Shown piece by piece: positions 1 through 9,731 of a stretch of 64,000 nt of DNA. Source of the DNA: Bacteroidia bacterium (GTDB lineage Bacteria > Bacteroidota > Bacteroidia > Bacteroidales > Paludibacteraceae); contig SAAO01000023.1 in NCBI GenBank assembly GCA_009929375.1, positions 1-64,000 on the forward strand. Reading direction: 5' to 3'. Position 1 is the stretch's first letter, and the number at the start of each line of letters is the position of its first letter. Position numbers and translations under genes: made by a program. The notes below the pieces were generated by a model that saw only the letters and a list, made by a program, of their open reading frames with translations, had not been told where the DNA came from and searched no databases.

Positions 1-121
1 ATCAAATATACTAAAACTTGCAGATGTACACAATACTTTTAAGATTTATTTTACTGATAATCTTATGTTTATGGACTTTTTAAGGGTCGACTAAATAAAG
101 AGATTCATTACGTTTAAACCC

Positions 122-161
122 AAAAATATCCGACGGACTTTAGGTGCCGCCGGATATTTTT
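122..161 (-). terminator. Intrinsic terminator of ald
   Basis: Perfect 11-bp inverted repeat (arms 122-132 and 151-161, AAAAATATCCG and its complement) with T-runs on both sides, lying just past the alanine dehydrogenase stop codon. It can work in both directions. Nothing gene-like was seen in 1-121. Confidence 0.7.
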
Positions 162-186
162 TTTGAGAATTGTATCTGATTTTGAA

Positions 187-1269
187 TTACAATCCGAAAG
201 TTTCTGCTACTGCCTGACAAACCACTTTGCCTTTTACAATATTCAATCCTTTTTCAAGATCGGGATATTGTTCGCATGCTTTTTCCCAACCGAGATTTGC
301 TAATTTTACAGCATATGGTAGGGTGGCATTTGTAAGTGCCAGTGTCGAGGTAAAAGGTACCGCACCGGGAATATTGGCTACGCAATAATGCTGAATTCCG
401 TCTACCTGATAAACGGGAGTGGCATGTGTGGTTGGTTTTGAGGTTTCGAAACAACCTCCCTGATCGATGGCCACATCCACAAGTACCGAACCCGGCTGCA
501 TCAGTTTAAGCATATAACGTGTAATCAGATGCGGAGCTTTAGCGCCAGGAATGAGTACGGCTCCGATTACCAGATCGGTGTGCGGTAACATTTGCTCAAT
601 ATTATATTGCGACGACATAACCGTGTCGACATTGGCCGGCATAATTTCGCTCAGATAGCGAAGCCGTGGCAATGAAATGTCCATAATGGTAACATGTGCA
701 CCAAGTCCGGCAGCCATAAGCGCAGCCTGAGTTCCTACCACGCCACCGCCAAGTACGAGTACGTTGGCTGGTTTTACGCCCGGTACTCCGCCCAGCAGAA
801 TGCCTTTACCACCCTTGGGTTTTTCAAGATATTTGGCACCTTCCTGAATCGACATGCGTCCGGCAACTTCCGACATAGGAATAAGAAGGGGCAATGTGTT
901 ATTGATTTCAACAGTTTCGTAAGCCAGACACACGGCTTTACTGTCGATCATGGCACGGGTAAGCGTTTCGTCTGAAGCAAAATGAAAGTAAGTGAAAACA
1001 AGTTGATCAGGACGGATAAGTCCGTATTCCTGTGCAATCGGTTCTTTTACCTTCATAATCATGTCGGCTGTGTCGAAAACTTCTTTGGCTGTTGCCAGAA
1101 TCTGAGCTCCGGCCTGAATATAGTCATCGTCGGTAAAGCCGCTGTTTATACCTGCTGTGGTTTCCACATAAACTGTGTGACCATTTTTCAGTAATGTGAT
1201 TACTCCACCCGGGGTGAGTGCTACGCGGTTTTCATTGTTTTTAATTTCTTTTGGAACGCCTATTCTCAT
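187..1269 (-). CDS. ald: Alanine dehydrogenase
   Basis: Oxidises L-alanine to pyruvate and ammonia with NAD+, or runs in reverse for ammonia assimilation, in the cytoplasm. The start [20 protein letters not shown] is the family signature at the very N-terminus, so the ATG at 1269 is well supported. A Rossmann glycine-rich stretch ([12 protein letters not shown]) lies near residue 172, and the segment with [14 protein letters not shown] near residue 270 matches the family's conserved C-terminal half. At 360 residues it is close to the usual 370. It is monocistronic: a 290-bp spacer separates it from the DUF4249 gene upstream, and a terminator follows directly. Confident family call. Confidence 0.95.
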   Translation of the reverse strand: MRIGVPKEIKNNENRVALTPGGVITLLKNGHTVYVETTAGINSGFTDDDYIQAGAQILATAKEVFDTADMIMKVKEPIAQEYGLIRPDQLVFTYFHFASDETLTRAMIDSKAVCLAYETVEINNTLPLLIPMSEVAGRMSIQEGAKYLEKPKGGKGILLGGVPGVKPANVLVLGGGVVGTQAALMAAGLGAHVTIMDISLPRLRYLSEIMPANVDTVMSSQYNIEQMLPHTDLVIGAVLIPGAKAPHLITRYMLKLMQPGSVLVDVAIDQGGCFETSKPTTHATPVYQVDGIQHYCVANIPGAVPFTSTLALTNATLPYAVKLANLGWEKACEQYPDLEKGLNIVKGKVVCQAVAETFGL

Positions 1270-1559
1270 AATATTATTGTGATTTAAAATTGGTTTCGGT
1301 TTATCCTTACAATTCGTTTTGTACGAAAAAACCGTCGTAAAAATACAGTATTAATTTTAAATCAGAATAATATTGAATGAAAAAATGTTTTTAAACAGAA
1401 AAATAATTGTATCGCATTGAACTACAGTGTTCTGTGGCTGTTTTAAACTGTAAAAAAGTGTGCTTGAAAAATCTGTTTGTAGCTTAAAAATCAATGTAAT
1501 TTAACTGTAAAAGAGATTGATTTTATTGATGAATATGTAAGCTGCTTTTAAATTGTAAT

Positions 1560-2627
1560 TTAGTATTGATAATAGTAATTATTGTTCATATATTCGTTTG
1601 GAATTTGAATGATATAATTATCAATTTTGTAATTACCAAAAATGCCGATACCTCCTTTTACGTTTGAATAAATCTGAACAGGTTCAGAGAAAAATCCGAG
1701 CGCATTTGAGTTCGTATTCATTGTTTTCAGGTATTTGTAGAAACTTTCGGAAATACTGTGTACCTGAATAATCAATTCGTTGCGAACAACTTTCGGTGAA
1801 GTTACACCACCATCATTATCCGGTTTTTTTTCGTCGGTATAAATGAAGCTGCTGAAGTTGGTACTGATTTTAAAAGGATACTTTTTACCGTTGAACAGCT
1901 CATCGCTGAATTCGTTGTACTGACTTCGGGAATAGCCTTCGCCAAATAATCCCGATTCGTCCGACGAGCCAAACACCATGTCTTCGCTTTCATAGAAAAA
2001 TTGTCCTTCTGATATGCGACCGTCATCGAAGTATTGCTTCACTCGCAAACTTACCCTGTAAAAGTTTTTCTGATCTGCATCATCGTCAATATTAATAATG
2101 ATGTTCATTTTTTTGTTGTATGAGTAGCCGATTGTGTCGGATTCAATGACTTCTCCGTAATAACCTCCGTATCCGTACGAAAGAATAGGACTTATATCAG
2201 TAATCAGCGTGGCAGTGTCGATACTGCTGATTTCTGCGGGTTTTACGATATCAGTCACTGCACTTACTGCATTTATATCGCTATGTTGAGCTGATAATCT
2301 GACTTTATCACCGGCTTTGGGTATGTAGTTCGAAGTATAATTTCCGTTTGTGCTGAATGCAAGTGTTTCGAACAGAGTATCGTTGACGAATAGTTCAACA
2401 GAGGCGTTGTTTACCGGATCAAAACTACTGTCGTCTTTTAAAAAGAATTTACTTTTGGTCAGCTGTACAGTAAAAACTGAGTCGGGTGAAATAAGAGAAT
2501 TCATTACCAGTAGAGGTGCCATTTGTTCTCCATTGAATTCCAAAGCATTTTCGCAACTCCAGAATGCGGGCGTAAATACTGACAATGCCAGAATAAAAGC
2601 GAATATCTTGTTTTTTGTTGTTTTCAT
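1560..2627 (-). CDS. DUF4249-type outer membrane lipoprotein
   Basis: A 355-residue protein with a lipoprotein signal peptide: a hydrophobic stretch followed by a lipobox-like AFWSC, putting Cys25 at the mature N-terminus. The body (ALEFNGEQMAPLLVMNSLIS, then repeated beta-type segments) looks like the Bacteroidota DUF4249 family, whose genes typically follow a TonB-dependent receptor gene. Here the start lies only 17 bp after the stop of the receptor at 2645-5098 on the same strand, so the two are almost certainly co-transcribed. I infer a surface or periplasmic accessory lipoprotein of that receptor; the ligand is unknown. The C-terminus is rich in Asn and Tyr. Confidence 0.8.
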   Translation of the reverse strand: MKTTKNKIFAFILALSVFTPAFWSCENALEFNGEQMAPLLVMNSLISPDSVFTVQLTKSKFFLKDDSSFDPVNNASVELFVNDTLFETLAFSTNGNYTSNYIPKAGDKVRLSAQHSDINAVSAVTDIVKPAEISSIDTATLITDISPILSYGYGGYYGEVIESDTIGYSYNKKMNIIINIDDDADQKNFYRVSLRVKQYFDDGRISEGQFFYESEDMVFGSSDESGLFGEGYSRSQYNEFSDELFNGKKYPFKISTNFSSFIYTDEKKPDNDGGVTSPKVVRNELIIQVHSISESFYKYLKTMNTNSNALGFFSEPVQIYSNVKGGIGIFGNYKIDNYIIQIPNEYMNNNYYYQY

Positions 2628-2644
2628 TTTTCAGGTTTTAAGGA

Positions 2645-5098
2645 TTAGAAACTGTAACTGTAACTGATTGATGGAATCAGGGTAAAGATAGTGAGCTTTG
2701 TTAGTTGTCGCCACGAAGTCAAGCTACCTGTGATCGGATTATAATCAGATTTATATGAAGTGTAGATTAAGAACGGATTCATTTGATTGGTGGCGTTGTA
2801 CACGCTCAGATTCCAGGTGCGTTTTCCGTATTTAAGCTGTTTGTGAAAATTTACCCCGAAATCGACACGGAAGTAATCGGGCATGCGAAAGTTATTACGC
2901 TGACTTACATAGGGTAATGAAACATTGTAACCCGGGTAATAATAGTAATTTTGATCGGGAACTATTTGTCCGCTGTAATTCTGCAGTGCAAGTGTTCCGG
3001 CATTTCCTGTACTGTAAACCACAGAGCCCGATACATCAATCCGGTCGTTGAAAGTGTGCGAAACTACCAGACTCATGTCGTGACGACGGTCGTATTTGGC
3101 AGGGAAAACATCGCCGTTGTTCAGTTCCTGCCCGGGTCGGTTAAACAATCGTTCAGATTTCGACCATGTATAACCAATCCAACCGGTGGTTTTCCCGAAC
3201 GAACGTTGTGCAAGCAATTCCACGCCATACGCCCAGCCTTCACCCATGCTTACCTTGTCTTCCCAACCTGTGTCAGAGCCCATAAAACTGGCCCCATCTT
3301 TATATTCGATCAGATTGTGCATGCTTTTGTAATATCCTTCGGCTGAGAACTCAGCAATGTTTTTCCAGTCATATTTTAGTCCGGCCGAATACTGGTGCGA
3401 ATTCATGGGTTTGATACGTTTGGTTACCGGAACCCAAAGGTCGGTTGGTAAACTGATATTGGAATTCGAAAGTAAATGAATGTACTGACTCATCATGGCA
3501 TATCCGGCTTTGAACGAAAAATTATCGTTGATAAGCGCGCGCATGCTGATGCGGGGTTGCAGCGAATGATAAAATTGCCCCTGCACAATAAAGGTTGAAT
3601 AATGCAAACCAGGATTGATTTTCAGTACCGAACCTACTGAGAAATTATCCTCGATAAAAAGTGTGGTTTCGTGACTGAATATTCTTTTGTTTCCTATTGT
3701 GGTGTCGTTCGAAAGCTTTATAGTGTCCTGTTCGTATTTTTGCTCCACAACCTGTACTCCCGGGCGGAATGTGTGATAAATGTAACCTACTCCGAATTTA
3801 ATATCGTGATTCGGATGTGGCGAAAAGTCAAAATCGCTCTTGATGCCATAATCCACAATACCTGATTTGTAGGCCAGCGACATTTCGTTGAACTCATAGC
3901 TGTCAGGATTTTTGCGGGTCACCTCCGAAGTTGTACCAAGTTTCATATCGAAGCGGTAGCGTGTAAACGAGGCTGTGGTATTCATAAATAACTTGTTGTT
4001 TATGATATGATTCCAGCGCAAAGCATGTATCATATTTCCCCAGTCCCAGTCCATTTTGATCCTGTCTTCACTTTGGTAATCCTGTTCGTATCGGTAGCTG
4101 TCGCGGATATTCGCATAAATTACGTCGTCGCCCATATACGAGCTCAGATAAAGTCTGTCTTTGTCAGAGAATTTATGGCTGATTTTGGCATTCAAATCAT
4201 AAAAATAATAGCCGGCTCTGAGTTTTTCAAGCATTTCATCATTTCTGGCTGCAATGGCAAGGGCCGGTTGCGCCAGAATATCGTAATAAGTGCGACGTGC
4301 AGAAATATTAAATGTGGTTTTTTCGCTGAATAGCGGACCTTCGAGATTGATTTTTGACGAAATTAGCCCGACACTTACATTTCCTTTCAGCTTTTTATTA
4401 TTTCCATCGTTCATTCTGATGTCGAGCACCGACGATAACCGACCTCCGAAACGGGCAGGGAAGCTTCCCTTATATAATGTCACATTTTTAATGGCATCGG
4501 CATTGAAAACCGAAAAGAGTCCGCCAAGATGGTTTACATTATATACCGGAACACCATCAAGCAGAAACAGGTTTTCATCCGGTCCGCCACCACGTACATA
4601 AAATCCAGCCGAACCTTCTATACCACCCTGCACACCGGGCAAAAGCTGGAGTACTTTCAGTACATCGTTTTCGCCAAAAATGGTGGGGACTTTTTTGATT
4701 AGAGTCACCGGAACTTCGATGGCACTCATTTGCGTACCCTGCACTCCGATATTATTGTTCGATGCCGAACCGGTCACAGTGATTTCGTTGAGCACAATGT
4801 TAGCACTGAGGGAAATATTAATTGTGGTGTCCTTGTGTAACTTAAAGTTTTTCTGCTTTGAATTGTAACCCACATAGCTGTAAAGCATATTTACTTCGCC
4901 TGCAGGTAATGTAAGCGAATAAAAACCGTAACTGTTACTTACAGACCCGCGTCTGGAATTGTTTTCGAAAACTGAAGCGCTGATTAGTGTTTCAGAACTA
5001 CCCGAATCGGTTATGTAACCACTTATCGTATAGTTTTGAGCACTTACTGTGAATGAGATGAGGATAAAAGTCAGAATTGATGTGATGATTTTTTTCAT
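2645..5098 (-). CDS. TonB-dependent receptor with carboxypeptidase-like regulatory domain
   Basis: An 817-residue outer membrane protein. A Sec signal peptide (about residues 1-20, ending VSA-Q) is followed by a carboxypeptidase-regulatory-like beta domain (about 22-105, with the DTTINISLSANIVLNEITV transition). Then comes a plug domain (about 115-230, with VLKVLQLLPGVQGG and YVRGGGPDENLFLLDGVPVY), and the rest is a long beta-barrel ending in the aromatic-rich SISYSYSF. It lacks the SusC hallmarks and has no SusD neighbour, so starch-type glycan import is not indicated. The partner is the DUF4249 lipoprotein 17 bp downstream. Substrate not predictable from sequence. Confidence 0.9.
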   Translation of the reverse strand: MKKIITSILTFILISFTVSAQNYTISGYITDSGSSETLISASVFENNSRRGSVSNSYGFYSLTLPAGEVNMLYSYVGYNSKQKNFKLHKDTTINISLSANIVLNEITVTGSASNNNIGVQGTQMSAIEVPVTLIKKVPTIFGENDVLKVLQLLPGVQGGIEGSAGFYVRGGGPDENLFLLDGVPVYNVNHLGGLFSVFNADAIKNVTLYKGSFPARFGGRLSSVLDIRMNDGNNKKLKGNVSVGLISSKINLEGPLFSEKTTFNISARRTYYDILAQPALAIAARNDEMLEKLRAGYYFYDLNAKISHKFSDKDRLYLSSYMGDDVIYANIRDSYRYEQDYQSEDRIKMDWDWGNMIHALRWNHIINNKLFMNTTASFTRYRFDMKLGTTSEVTRKNPDSYEFNEMSLAYKSGIVDYGIKSDFDFSPHPNHDIKFGVGYIYHTFRPGVQVVEQKYEQDTIKLSNDTTIGNKRIFSHETTLFIEDNFSVGSVLKINPGLHYSTFIVQGQFYHSLQPRISMRALINDNFSFKAGYAMMSQYIHLLSNSNISLPTDLWVPVTKRIKPMNSHQYSAGLKYDWKNIAEFSAEGYYKSMHNLIEYKDGASFMGSDTGWEDKVSMGEGWAYGVELLAQRSFGKTTGWIGYTWSKSERLFNRPGQELNNGDVFPAKYDRRHDMSLVVSHTFNDRIDVSGSVVYSTGNAGTLALQNYSGQIVPDQNYYYYPGYNVSLPYVSQRNNFRMPDYFRVDFGVNFHKQLKYGKRTWNLSVYNATNQMNPFLIYTSYKSDYNPITGSLTSWRQLTKLTIFTLIPSISYSYSF

Positions 5099-5157
5099 TT
5101 TTCAGGGTTTATGTTATTTGATGCATTGTACTGCTGTTTTGTGGCAAATCAGAACGC

Positions 5158-5820
5158 TTAATCCGGTAGTTTGAATAATTCGTCAAGTGTAAATATATTC
5201 GAACCGGTTCTCTTTGCTGCGCTGATCATTGCTTTGGCTACTTCCGAAGCATGTATGGGTTTGTATTTTTTGAAAATTCCCAAACTGTTCATTGCAAACA
5301 TCATTTTTACAGCAAAAAGTTCGGCAGAGCGTTTTTGTTGCCTTTCGCCATATAATTGTCCCGGCCGAAGAATCTGTACAGACTTAAAGCCGAGTTTCTG
5401 AACCGCTTCGTCAAGTTGTCCCTTTATTTTGGGGTAAAACAGAGCCGAATTTGCATTGGCACCCGTGGATGAAACCAAGACATATACCGGAACATTATTT
5501 TCGGCAGCCATTCGTGCAGTTTCGTACTGATATGTATAATCTACTTTGTACTGACTGGCTTTCGAGCCAGCTGCGGCAAGTGTTGTTCCCATGCACGAAA
5601 ACAGCACATCGCCTTTCAGTAGTTCTTTCCAGCTTTCTGGTTGATCGAAATTCACTACGTGCTCCTGTAGTTTCGAATGGCTGAAACCTGACGAACGCCG
5701 GACAAATGAAATAACCTGTTCAAATTCAGAACTCTCACAAAGTTGCTTTATAAGCTCGCGACCCACCATTCCGGTGGAGCCAATGACCAGTGCTGTATGT
5801 AATGGATTGTTTTGTGGCAT
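5158..5820 (-). CDS. NAD(P)-binding Rossmann-fold protein (HTATIP2/YwnB-like)
   Basis: A 220-residue atypical short-chain dehydrogenase-like protein. The nucleotide-binding motif GSTGMVGRELIKQL sits at about residues 14-27. The segment VLVSSTGANANSALFYPKIKGQ near 118-140 has the Ser and YxxxK-type arrangement (YPKIK) of this superfamily, and ILRPGQLYGERQ follows. This resembles small oxidoreductases annotated as NAD(P)H-binding or HTATIP2-like; no substrate is known. It lies alone, 60 bp upstream of the TonB receptor start, and could share a transcript with it. Family call is fair; the reaction is unknown. Confidence 0.75.
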   Translation of the reverse strand: MPQNNPLHTALVIGSTGMVGRELIKQLCESSEFEQVISFVRRSSGFSHSKLQEHVVNFDQPESWKELLKGDVLFSCMGTTLAAAGSKASQYKVDYTYQYETARMAAENNVPVYVLVSSTGANANSALFYPKIKGQLDEAVQKLGFKSVQILRPGQLYGERQQKRSAELFAVKMMFAMNSLGIFKKYKPIHASEVAKAMISAAKRTGSNIFTLDELFKLPD

Positions 5821-5841
5821 TTTTTTGTAAATAAATTAGAT

Positions 5842-5970
5842 AAAAGAACAAAGAACAAAGACAAAAGAATAAAGACAAAAGAACAAAGATTGGCTAAGAT
5901 AACGCGAAACGCGAAACACTAAACACGAAATTTTCAAATCTTCAAACTTTCAAATTTTCAAATCTTCAAA
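5842..5970. repeat. Simple A/T-rich repeat tracts
   Basis: Two low-complexity tracts. The first (about 5842-5888) repeats an AAAGAACA-like unit. The second (about 5931-5970) alternates TTTTCAAATC and TTCAAACTT units. The second tract runs into the 3' end of the M20 gene, so that protein's last residues (LKI) and its stop codon are built from repeat sequence. Confidence 0.6.
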
Positions 5971-7142
5971 AAACTATACGCAATCCATGCCATTCCTCCT
6001 GCTCCGGTTTGCAGACCTTCTTCGTCGATACGGAATGTGGAAGTATGTAATCCTCCTGAGTCGGCATTTACTTCTCCGCTTACACCAAAACGATAAAAAG
6101 TAGCCGGATATTTCTGGGTATAAAATGCAAAATCTTCGGAAGTTGTTCGCGGTTCGAGTGTAAGTGTGTTTTCTTTTCCCACCCATTCTTCAGCAAATGC
6201 ACGGGCTTTTTGCGTGATTTCCACATCGTTTATCACACAGGGATATCCGTCAGGAATGTCGATGTCAGCGCTACAACCATATGCTGAAGTGGTTTCAGTA
6301 ATAATGCGTCTGATGTGTGCAATTGCTTCATATCGCCACTTTTCGTCGAAAGTTCGAAGTGTGCCCGAAAGTTGCACTTCGTGCGGAATGATGTTCTGAG
6401 CTCCTGCGGCTATTAGTTTTCCAAAAGTAAGCACCATGGGTGTAAGCGGAGAACAAAGGCGGCTTTTAACCTGCTGAAGCGAAACAAGCGTTTGAGCTGT
6501 GGCAAGTACAGTATCATTCAGAAGATGTGGCAGAGCACCGTGGCCACCGGTTCCTTTAATTTTTACGTGTATCTCGTCGGCCGAAGCCATTATTTTTCCG
6601 GATAAAAAAGCCATTGTTCCCGTAGGAAAATCAACAGAAACATGCTGAGCTATAATTAATTCGGGTTTGTATTCGTCAAAAAGACCGGCTTCGAGCATAA
6701 GGCGTGCACCTCCGGGTGCTTTCTCTTCGCCGGGCTGAAATACCAGTAAAACTGTGCCTTCAAACTCATCACGTATCTGGTTTAATACAGCTGCAGCGCC
6801 AAGCAGACAGGCAGTATGTGCATCGTGACCACAAGCGTGCATCACATTTTCATTTTTCGATTTCCATGCCACATCTACAGTTTCGCACACAGGCAGCGCA
6901 TCCATATCGGCACGCAAAGCAATGTAGCGTTTTTCCGGATTTCGTCCTTCTACACGCGCAAGAATGCCTGTGCCAGCAATTCCAGACTGGTATGGTATTT
7001 GCATTTTGTCAAGCTCATTGCAAACAAATGCTGCGGTTTCGTACTCTTCGAACGAGAGTTCAGGATTTGCATGTAAATGTCTGTAAGTGTCTCGGATATA
7101 ATCTTTTTGCTGATTTAAAAGATTCTGAATATGTGTTTTCAT
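5958..7142 (-). CDS. M20 family amidohydrolase/metallopeptidase
   Basis: A 394-residue cytoplasmic hydrolase of the M20D group (hippurate hydrolase, N-acyl amino acid amidohydrolase, IAA-amino acid hydrolase relatives). The N-terminal RHLHANPELSFEEYETA, the metal-ligand motif MHACGHDAHTACLLGAA (about residues 101-117), FQPGEEKAPGGARLM (about 135-150) and the C-terminal TTSEDFAFYTQ are all present, so it should be active. A lid/dimerisation domain lies between about 185 and 295 (GTGGHGALPH). The exact acyl amino acid substrate cannot be read from sequence. It is a single gene with long spacers; its 3' end coincides with a dispersed repeat tract. Confidence 0.92.
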   Translation of the reverse strand: MKTHIQNLLNQQKDYIRDTYRHLHANPELSFEEYETAAFVCNELDKMQIPYQSGIAGTGILARVEGRNPEKRYIALRADMDALPVCETVDVAWKSKNENVMHACGHDAHTACLLGAAAVLNQIRDEFEGTVLLVFQPGEEKAPGGARLMLEAGLFDEYKPELIIAQHVSVDFPTGTMAFLSGKIMASADEIHVKIKGTGGHGALPHLLNDTVLATAQTLVSLQQVKSRLCSPLTPMVLTFGKLIAAGAQNIIPHEVQLSGTLRTFDEKWRYEAIAHIRRIITETTSAYGCSADIDIPDGYPCVINDVEITQKARAFAEEWVGKENTLTLEPRTTSEDFAFYTQKYPATFYRFGVSGEVNADSGGLHTSTFRIDEEGLQTGAGGMAWIAYSFLKI

Positions 7143-7294
7143 ATTATACTGTTATTATGCGGTTACAAAAGTAAGAATTATTTAGTAATTATATTAAAAT
7201 GAAAGGACAATGTAATGTATATAACGGTTCGCGGTGGTTAACGTTTATTAAGCAGATATTTTTTTAAAGCAATGGATATGCCACACAATTTTTA

Positions 7295-7302
7295 TATTTT
7301 TG
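7295..7302 (+). promoter_or_regulatory. Bacteroidota -7 promoter box
   Basis: TATTTTTG matches the TAnnTTTG -7 consensus, 48 bp before the DUF1573 start codon. No clear -33 TTTG was seen at the usual spacing. Confidence 0.5.
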
Positions 7303-7350
7303 CAGGTCACAATTATTTATCTATAAAAGTTTATATAAAAAATACAGCAT

Positions 7351-8433
7351 ATGAAGAAATTAAGTTTAGTAGCAGTGCTTCTGCTTTTTACAGCAGTAAT
7401 GTTTGCCCAAAAGGCTGTGATCACATTCGAAAAGAAAACACACGATTTTGGACAGATTAATGAATCGGATGGTAAAGCAACTTATGAATTTGAATTTAAA
7501 AACACAGGATCAGGTCCTCTGGTAGTGAGCCGTGTGCAGGCTTCGTGCGGCTGTACTACTCCTTCGTGGACACGTCAACCCATCGAACCGGGCAAAAGCG
7601 GTTCAATAACAGTTTCGTATAACCCTTCAGGCCGTCCGGGTGTTTTTACAAAAACCATTACAGTTTCATCTAATGCAACCGAAGATCAGGTTACTTTGTT
7701 GATTAAAGGAGATGTAATTCCTGAAAATTCTTCACCGGCAAATCCTTATCCTGTGGCAATGGGCGATTTGAAACTGAAAACCAAGGTGATTCAGATGAAT
7801 AACGTGGATAAAGGTAAAAGTCAGAATCGGGTGGTTGAAGTGAAAAATGAAGGTCGCAGTAGCGTTAAACCTGTGATCGAAAATCTTCCCGGACATTTAA
7901 CTGCAAAGGTAGTACCCGAAACATTGGCAGCAGGCCAGCAGGGAACAATTACGTTCACTTTCAATTCAAACAAATGTGCCTTGTGGGGACCTGTGGTTGA
8001 TGATGTGTTTGTGGTAATCAACAACAAAAGAGTATTTTCGGCCGATTATCAGCTCAAAGTATTTGCAAATGTGATTGAAGATTTCAGCAAACTTACGCTT
8101 GACCAGCGCCGCAAAGCTCCGATTCTCGAAACAAATACCCGTAATATCGATTTGGGAACAGTGAAACAGGGGGCTAAAAAAGCTGCTCGTTTCCGTTTCA
8201 GCAACAAGGGAACAAATGCGCTCGAGATCCGCAGAGTGGTAAATAACAACAAGGAATTGCTGATTCGTCCGGCTAAGCTGAGCATCGGTTCAGGTAAGTC
8301 GGCTGATCTGGTGGTTGAACTCAATTCAAAAACCCTTCCGGTAGGCGATTACAAAAAGACCCTCACAGTACAAACCAACGATCCCGATAATTCGTTTATT
8401 GTGTTGGTGCTGAACTGGAAAGTGCAAAAGTAA
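7351..8433 (+). CDS. DUF1573 secreted protein
   Basis: A 360-residue exported protein with a clear Sec signal peptide (MKKLSLVAVLLLFTAVMFAQ). At least two, probably three, immunoglobulin-like modules of the DUF1573 type follow. The first (about residues 25-115) has the diagnostic HDFGQINE, ASCGCTTPSW and SITVSYNPSGRPG segments, including the paired cysteines of SCGC. The last (about 265-358) reads NIDLGTVKQGAKKAARFRFSNKG and ends with VLNWKVQK. These proteins are abundant in Bacteroidota and their function is unknown; a periplasmic or surface beta-sandwich role is inferred. Monocistronic with its own promoter box and probable terminator. Confidence 0.85.
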   Translation: MKKLSLVAVLLLFTAVMFAQKAVITFEKKTHDFGQINESDGKATYEFEFKNTGSGPLVVSRVQASCGCTTPSWTRQPIEPGKSGSITVSYNPSGRPGVFTKTITVSSNATEDQVTLLIKGDVIPENSSPANPYPVAMGDLKLKTKVIQMNNVDKGKSQNRVVEVKNEGRSSVKPVIENLPGHLTAKVVPETLAAGQQGTITFTFNSNKCALWGPVVDDVFVVINNKRVFSADYQLKVFANVIEDFSKLTLDQRRKAPILETNTRNIDLGTVKQGAKKAARFRFSNKGTNALEIRRVVNNNKELLIRPAKLSIGSGKSADLVVELNSKTLPVGDYKKTLTVQTNDPDNSFIVLVLNWKVQK

Positions 8434-8535
8434 AACCTCGTTTATAAGGCTTAAATAACAATTTTCCTGAATCATATAATTTTAATTCGCATAATTCAGG
8501 AGAACAAATTTCTAAAATTTCTAATAATTACGCAG

Positions 8536-8564
8536 AAGCCGGGAATAGATTTCTTTTCTGGCTT
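8536..8564 (+). terminator. Probable terminator after the DUF1573 gene
   Basis: Imperfect stem of AAGCCGGGAA (8536-8545) with the complementary segment ending CTGGCTT (8555-8564), using two G-U pairs, followed by TTGTTTT. It lies just before the meaB start. Confidence 0.5.
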
Positions 8565-8587
8565 TTGTTTTAAAATATATTATCAAA

Positions 8588-9685
8588 GTGCATTATCAAC
8601 ACGATCATCCCGAGAACGATCCTTCGTACAAAGCCTTGTCGGTAAACGGAGGTGTGGAGTCGGTACCCACTGTCAATCCTTATTTGCAGGCACGTCGCAA
8701 ACGCCGTACTTATAGCGTGGACGAGTATGTCGCAGGTATTTTAAAAGGCGATATTTCCATTCTCAGTCAGGCTGTAACGCTGGTTGAGAGTTCATTGCCC
8801 GAACATCAGGAAATTGCCCAGAAAGTAATCGAAAAATGTCTGCCTCATGCCGGTAATGCTACCCGATTGGGAATCACAGGCGTTCCGGGAGCCGGAAAAA
8901 GTACTTTTATTGAGTCGCTCGGCATGTACCTTGTTCGTCAGGGACGTAAACTTGCTGTGCTTGCCATTGACCCGAGCAGCGAACGCTCAAAGGGAAGTAT
9001 TCTGGGCGATAAAACCCGCATGGAAGAACTTTCGGTGGCAAAAAATGCATTTATCCGTCCTTCGCCCTCGGCAGGTTCGTTGGGTGGCGTGGCCCGTAAA
9101 ACGCGCGAAAGTATTGTGCTTTGCGAAGCTGCCGGTTTCGATACCATATTTGTGGAAACAGTGGGAGTGGGGCAGTCGGAAACTGCTGTTCACTCAATGG
9201 TCGATTTCTTTTTGCTAATTCAGCTGGCCGGTACCGGCGACGAACTTCAGGGTATCAAACGTGGTATCATGGAAATGGCTGATGGAATTGCAATAAACAA
9301 ATGCGACGGAAACAATGTGGAAAAAGCCAATGTGGCACGTGTTCAGTTTAAAAATGCACTTCATCTTTTTCCTGCGCCCGAATCTGGTTGGACACCTGAT
9401 GTGGTGACCTGCTCAGCGATTGAAAACTCGGGTATTGATAAAGTATGGGAAATGGTGGAACGTTATGTGCATTTCAGTAAAACAAATGGTTATTTTGCTC
9501 ATAAACGTAATTCGCAGTCGAAATACTGGATGTACGAATCGATCAATGAAGCACTTCGCTCAAACTTTTATCATAACCACGAAATTAAAGATCTGCTGAC
9601 GCAATACGAAAACCGCATTCTGTCGAACGAAATAAGTTCCTTTGTGGCTGCTCATGAGTTGCTTGAGAAGTATTTCGGGAAGTGA
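8588..9685 (+). CDS. meaB: MeaB-type methylmalonyl-CoA mutase GTPase chaperone
   Basis: G3E-family GTPase that guards and reactivates B12-dependent methylmalonyl-CoA mutase, an enzyme of the succinate-propionate route common in Bacteroidota. The GTP-binding P-loop GVPGAGKS lies at residues 98-105; AIDPSSERSKGSILGDKTRM, the switch region ETVGVGQSET and the guanine-specificity motif NKCD follow in order. Length 365 is normal. The start codon is GTG: no upstream ATG fits, and the N-terminus (HPENDPSYKALSVNGGV) matches what I know of Bacteroides homologues, so the GTG is accepted. The mutase subunits are not in this window. Confidence 0.93.
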   Translation: MHYQHDHPENDPSYKALSVNGGVESVPTVNPYLQARRKRRTYSVDEYVAGILKGDISILSQAVTLVESSLPEHQEIAQKVIEKCLPHAGNATRLGITGVPGAGKSTFIESLGMYLVRQGRKLAVLAIDPSSERSKGSILGDKTRMEELSVAKNAFIRPSPSAGSLGGVARKTRESIVLCEAAGFDTIFVETVGVGQSETAVHSMVDFFLLIQLAGTGDELQGIKRGIMEMADGIAINKCDGNNVEKANVARVQFKNALHLFPAPESGWTPDVVTCSAIENSGIDKVWEMVERYVHFSKTNGYFAHKRNSQSKYWMYESINEALRSNFYHNHEIKDLLTQYENRILSNEISSFVAAHELLEKYFGK

Positions 9686-9731
9686 GTTTCCTGTAATGTC
9701 GTAAATTATTAATTGTAAATATCCTTGCTTC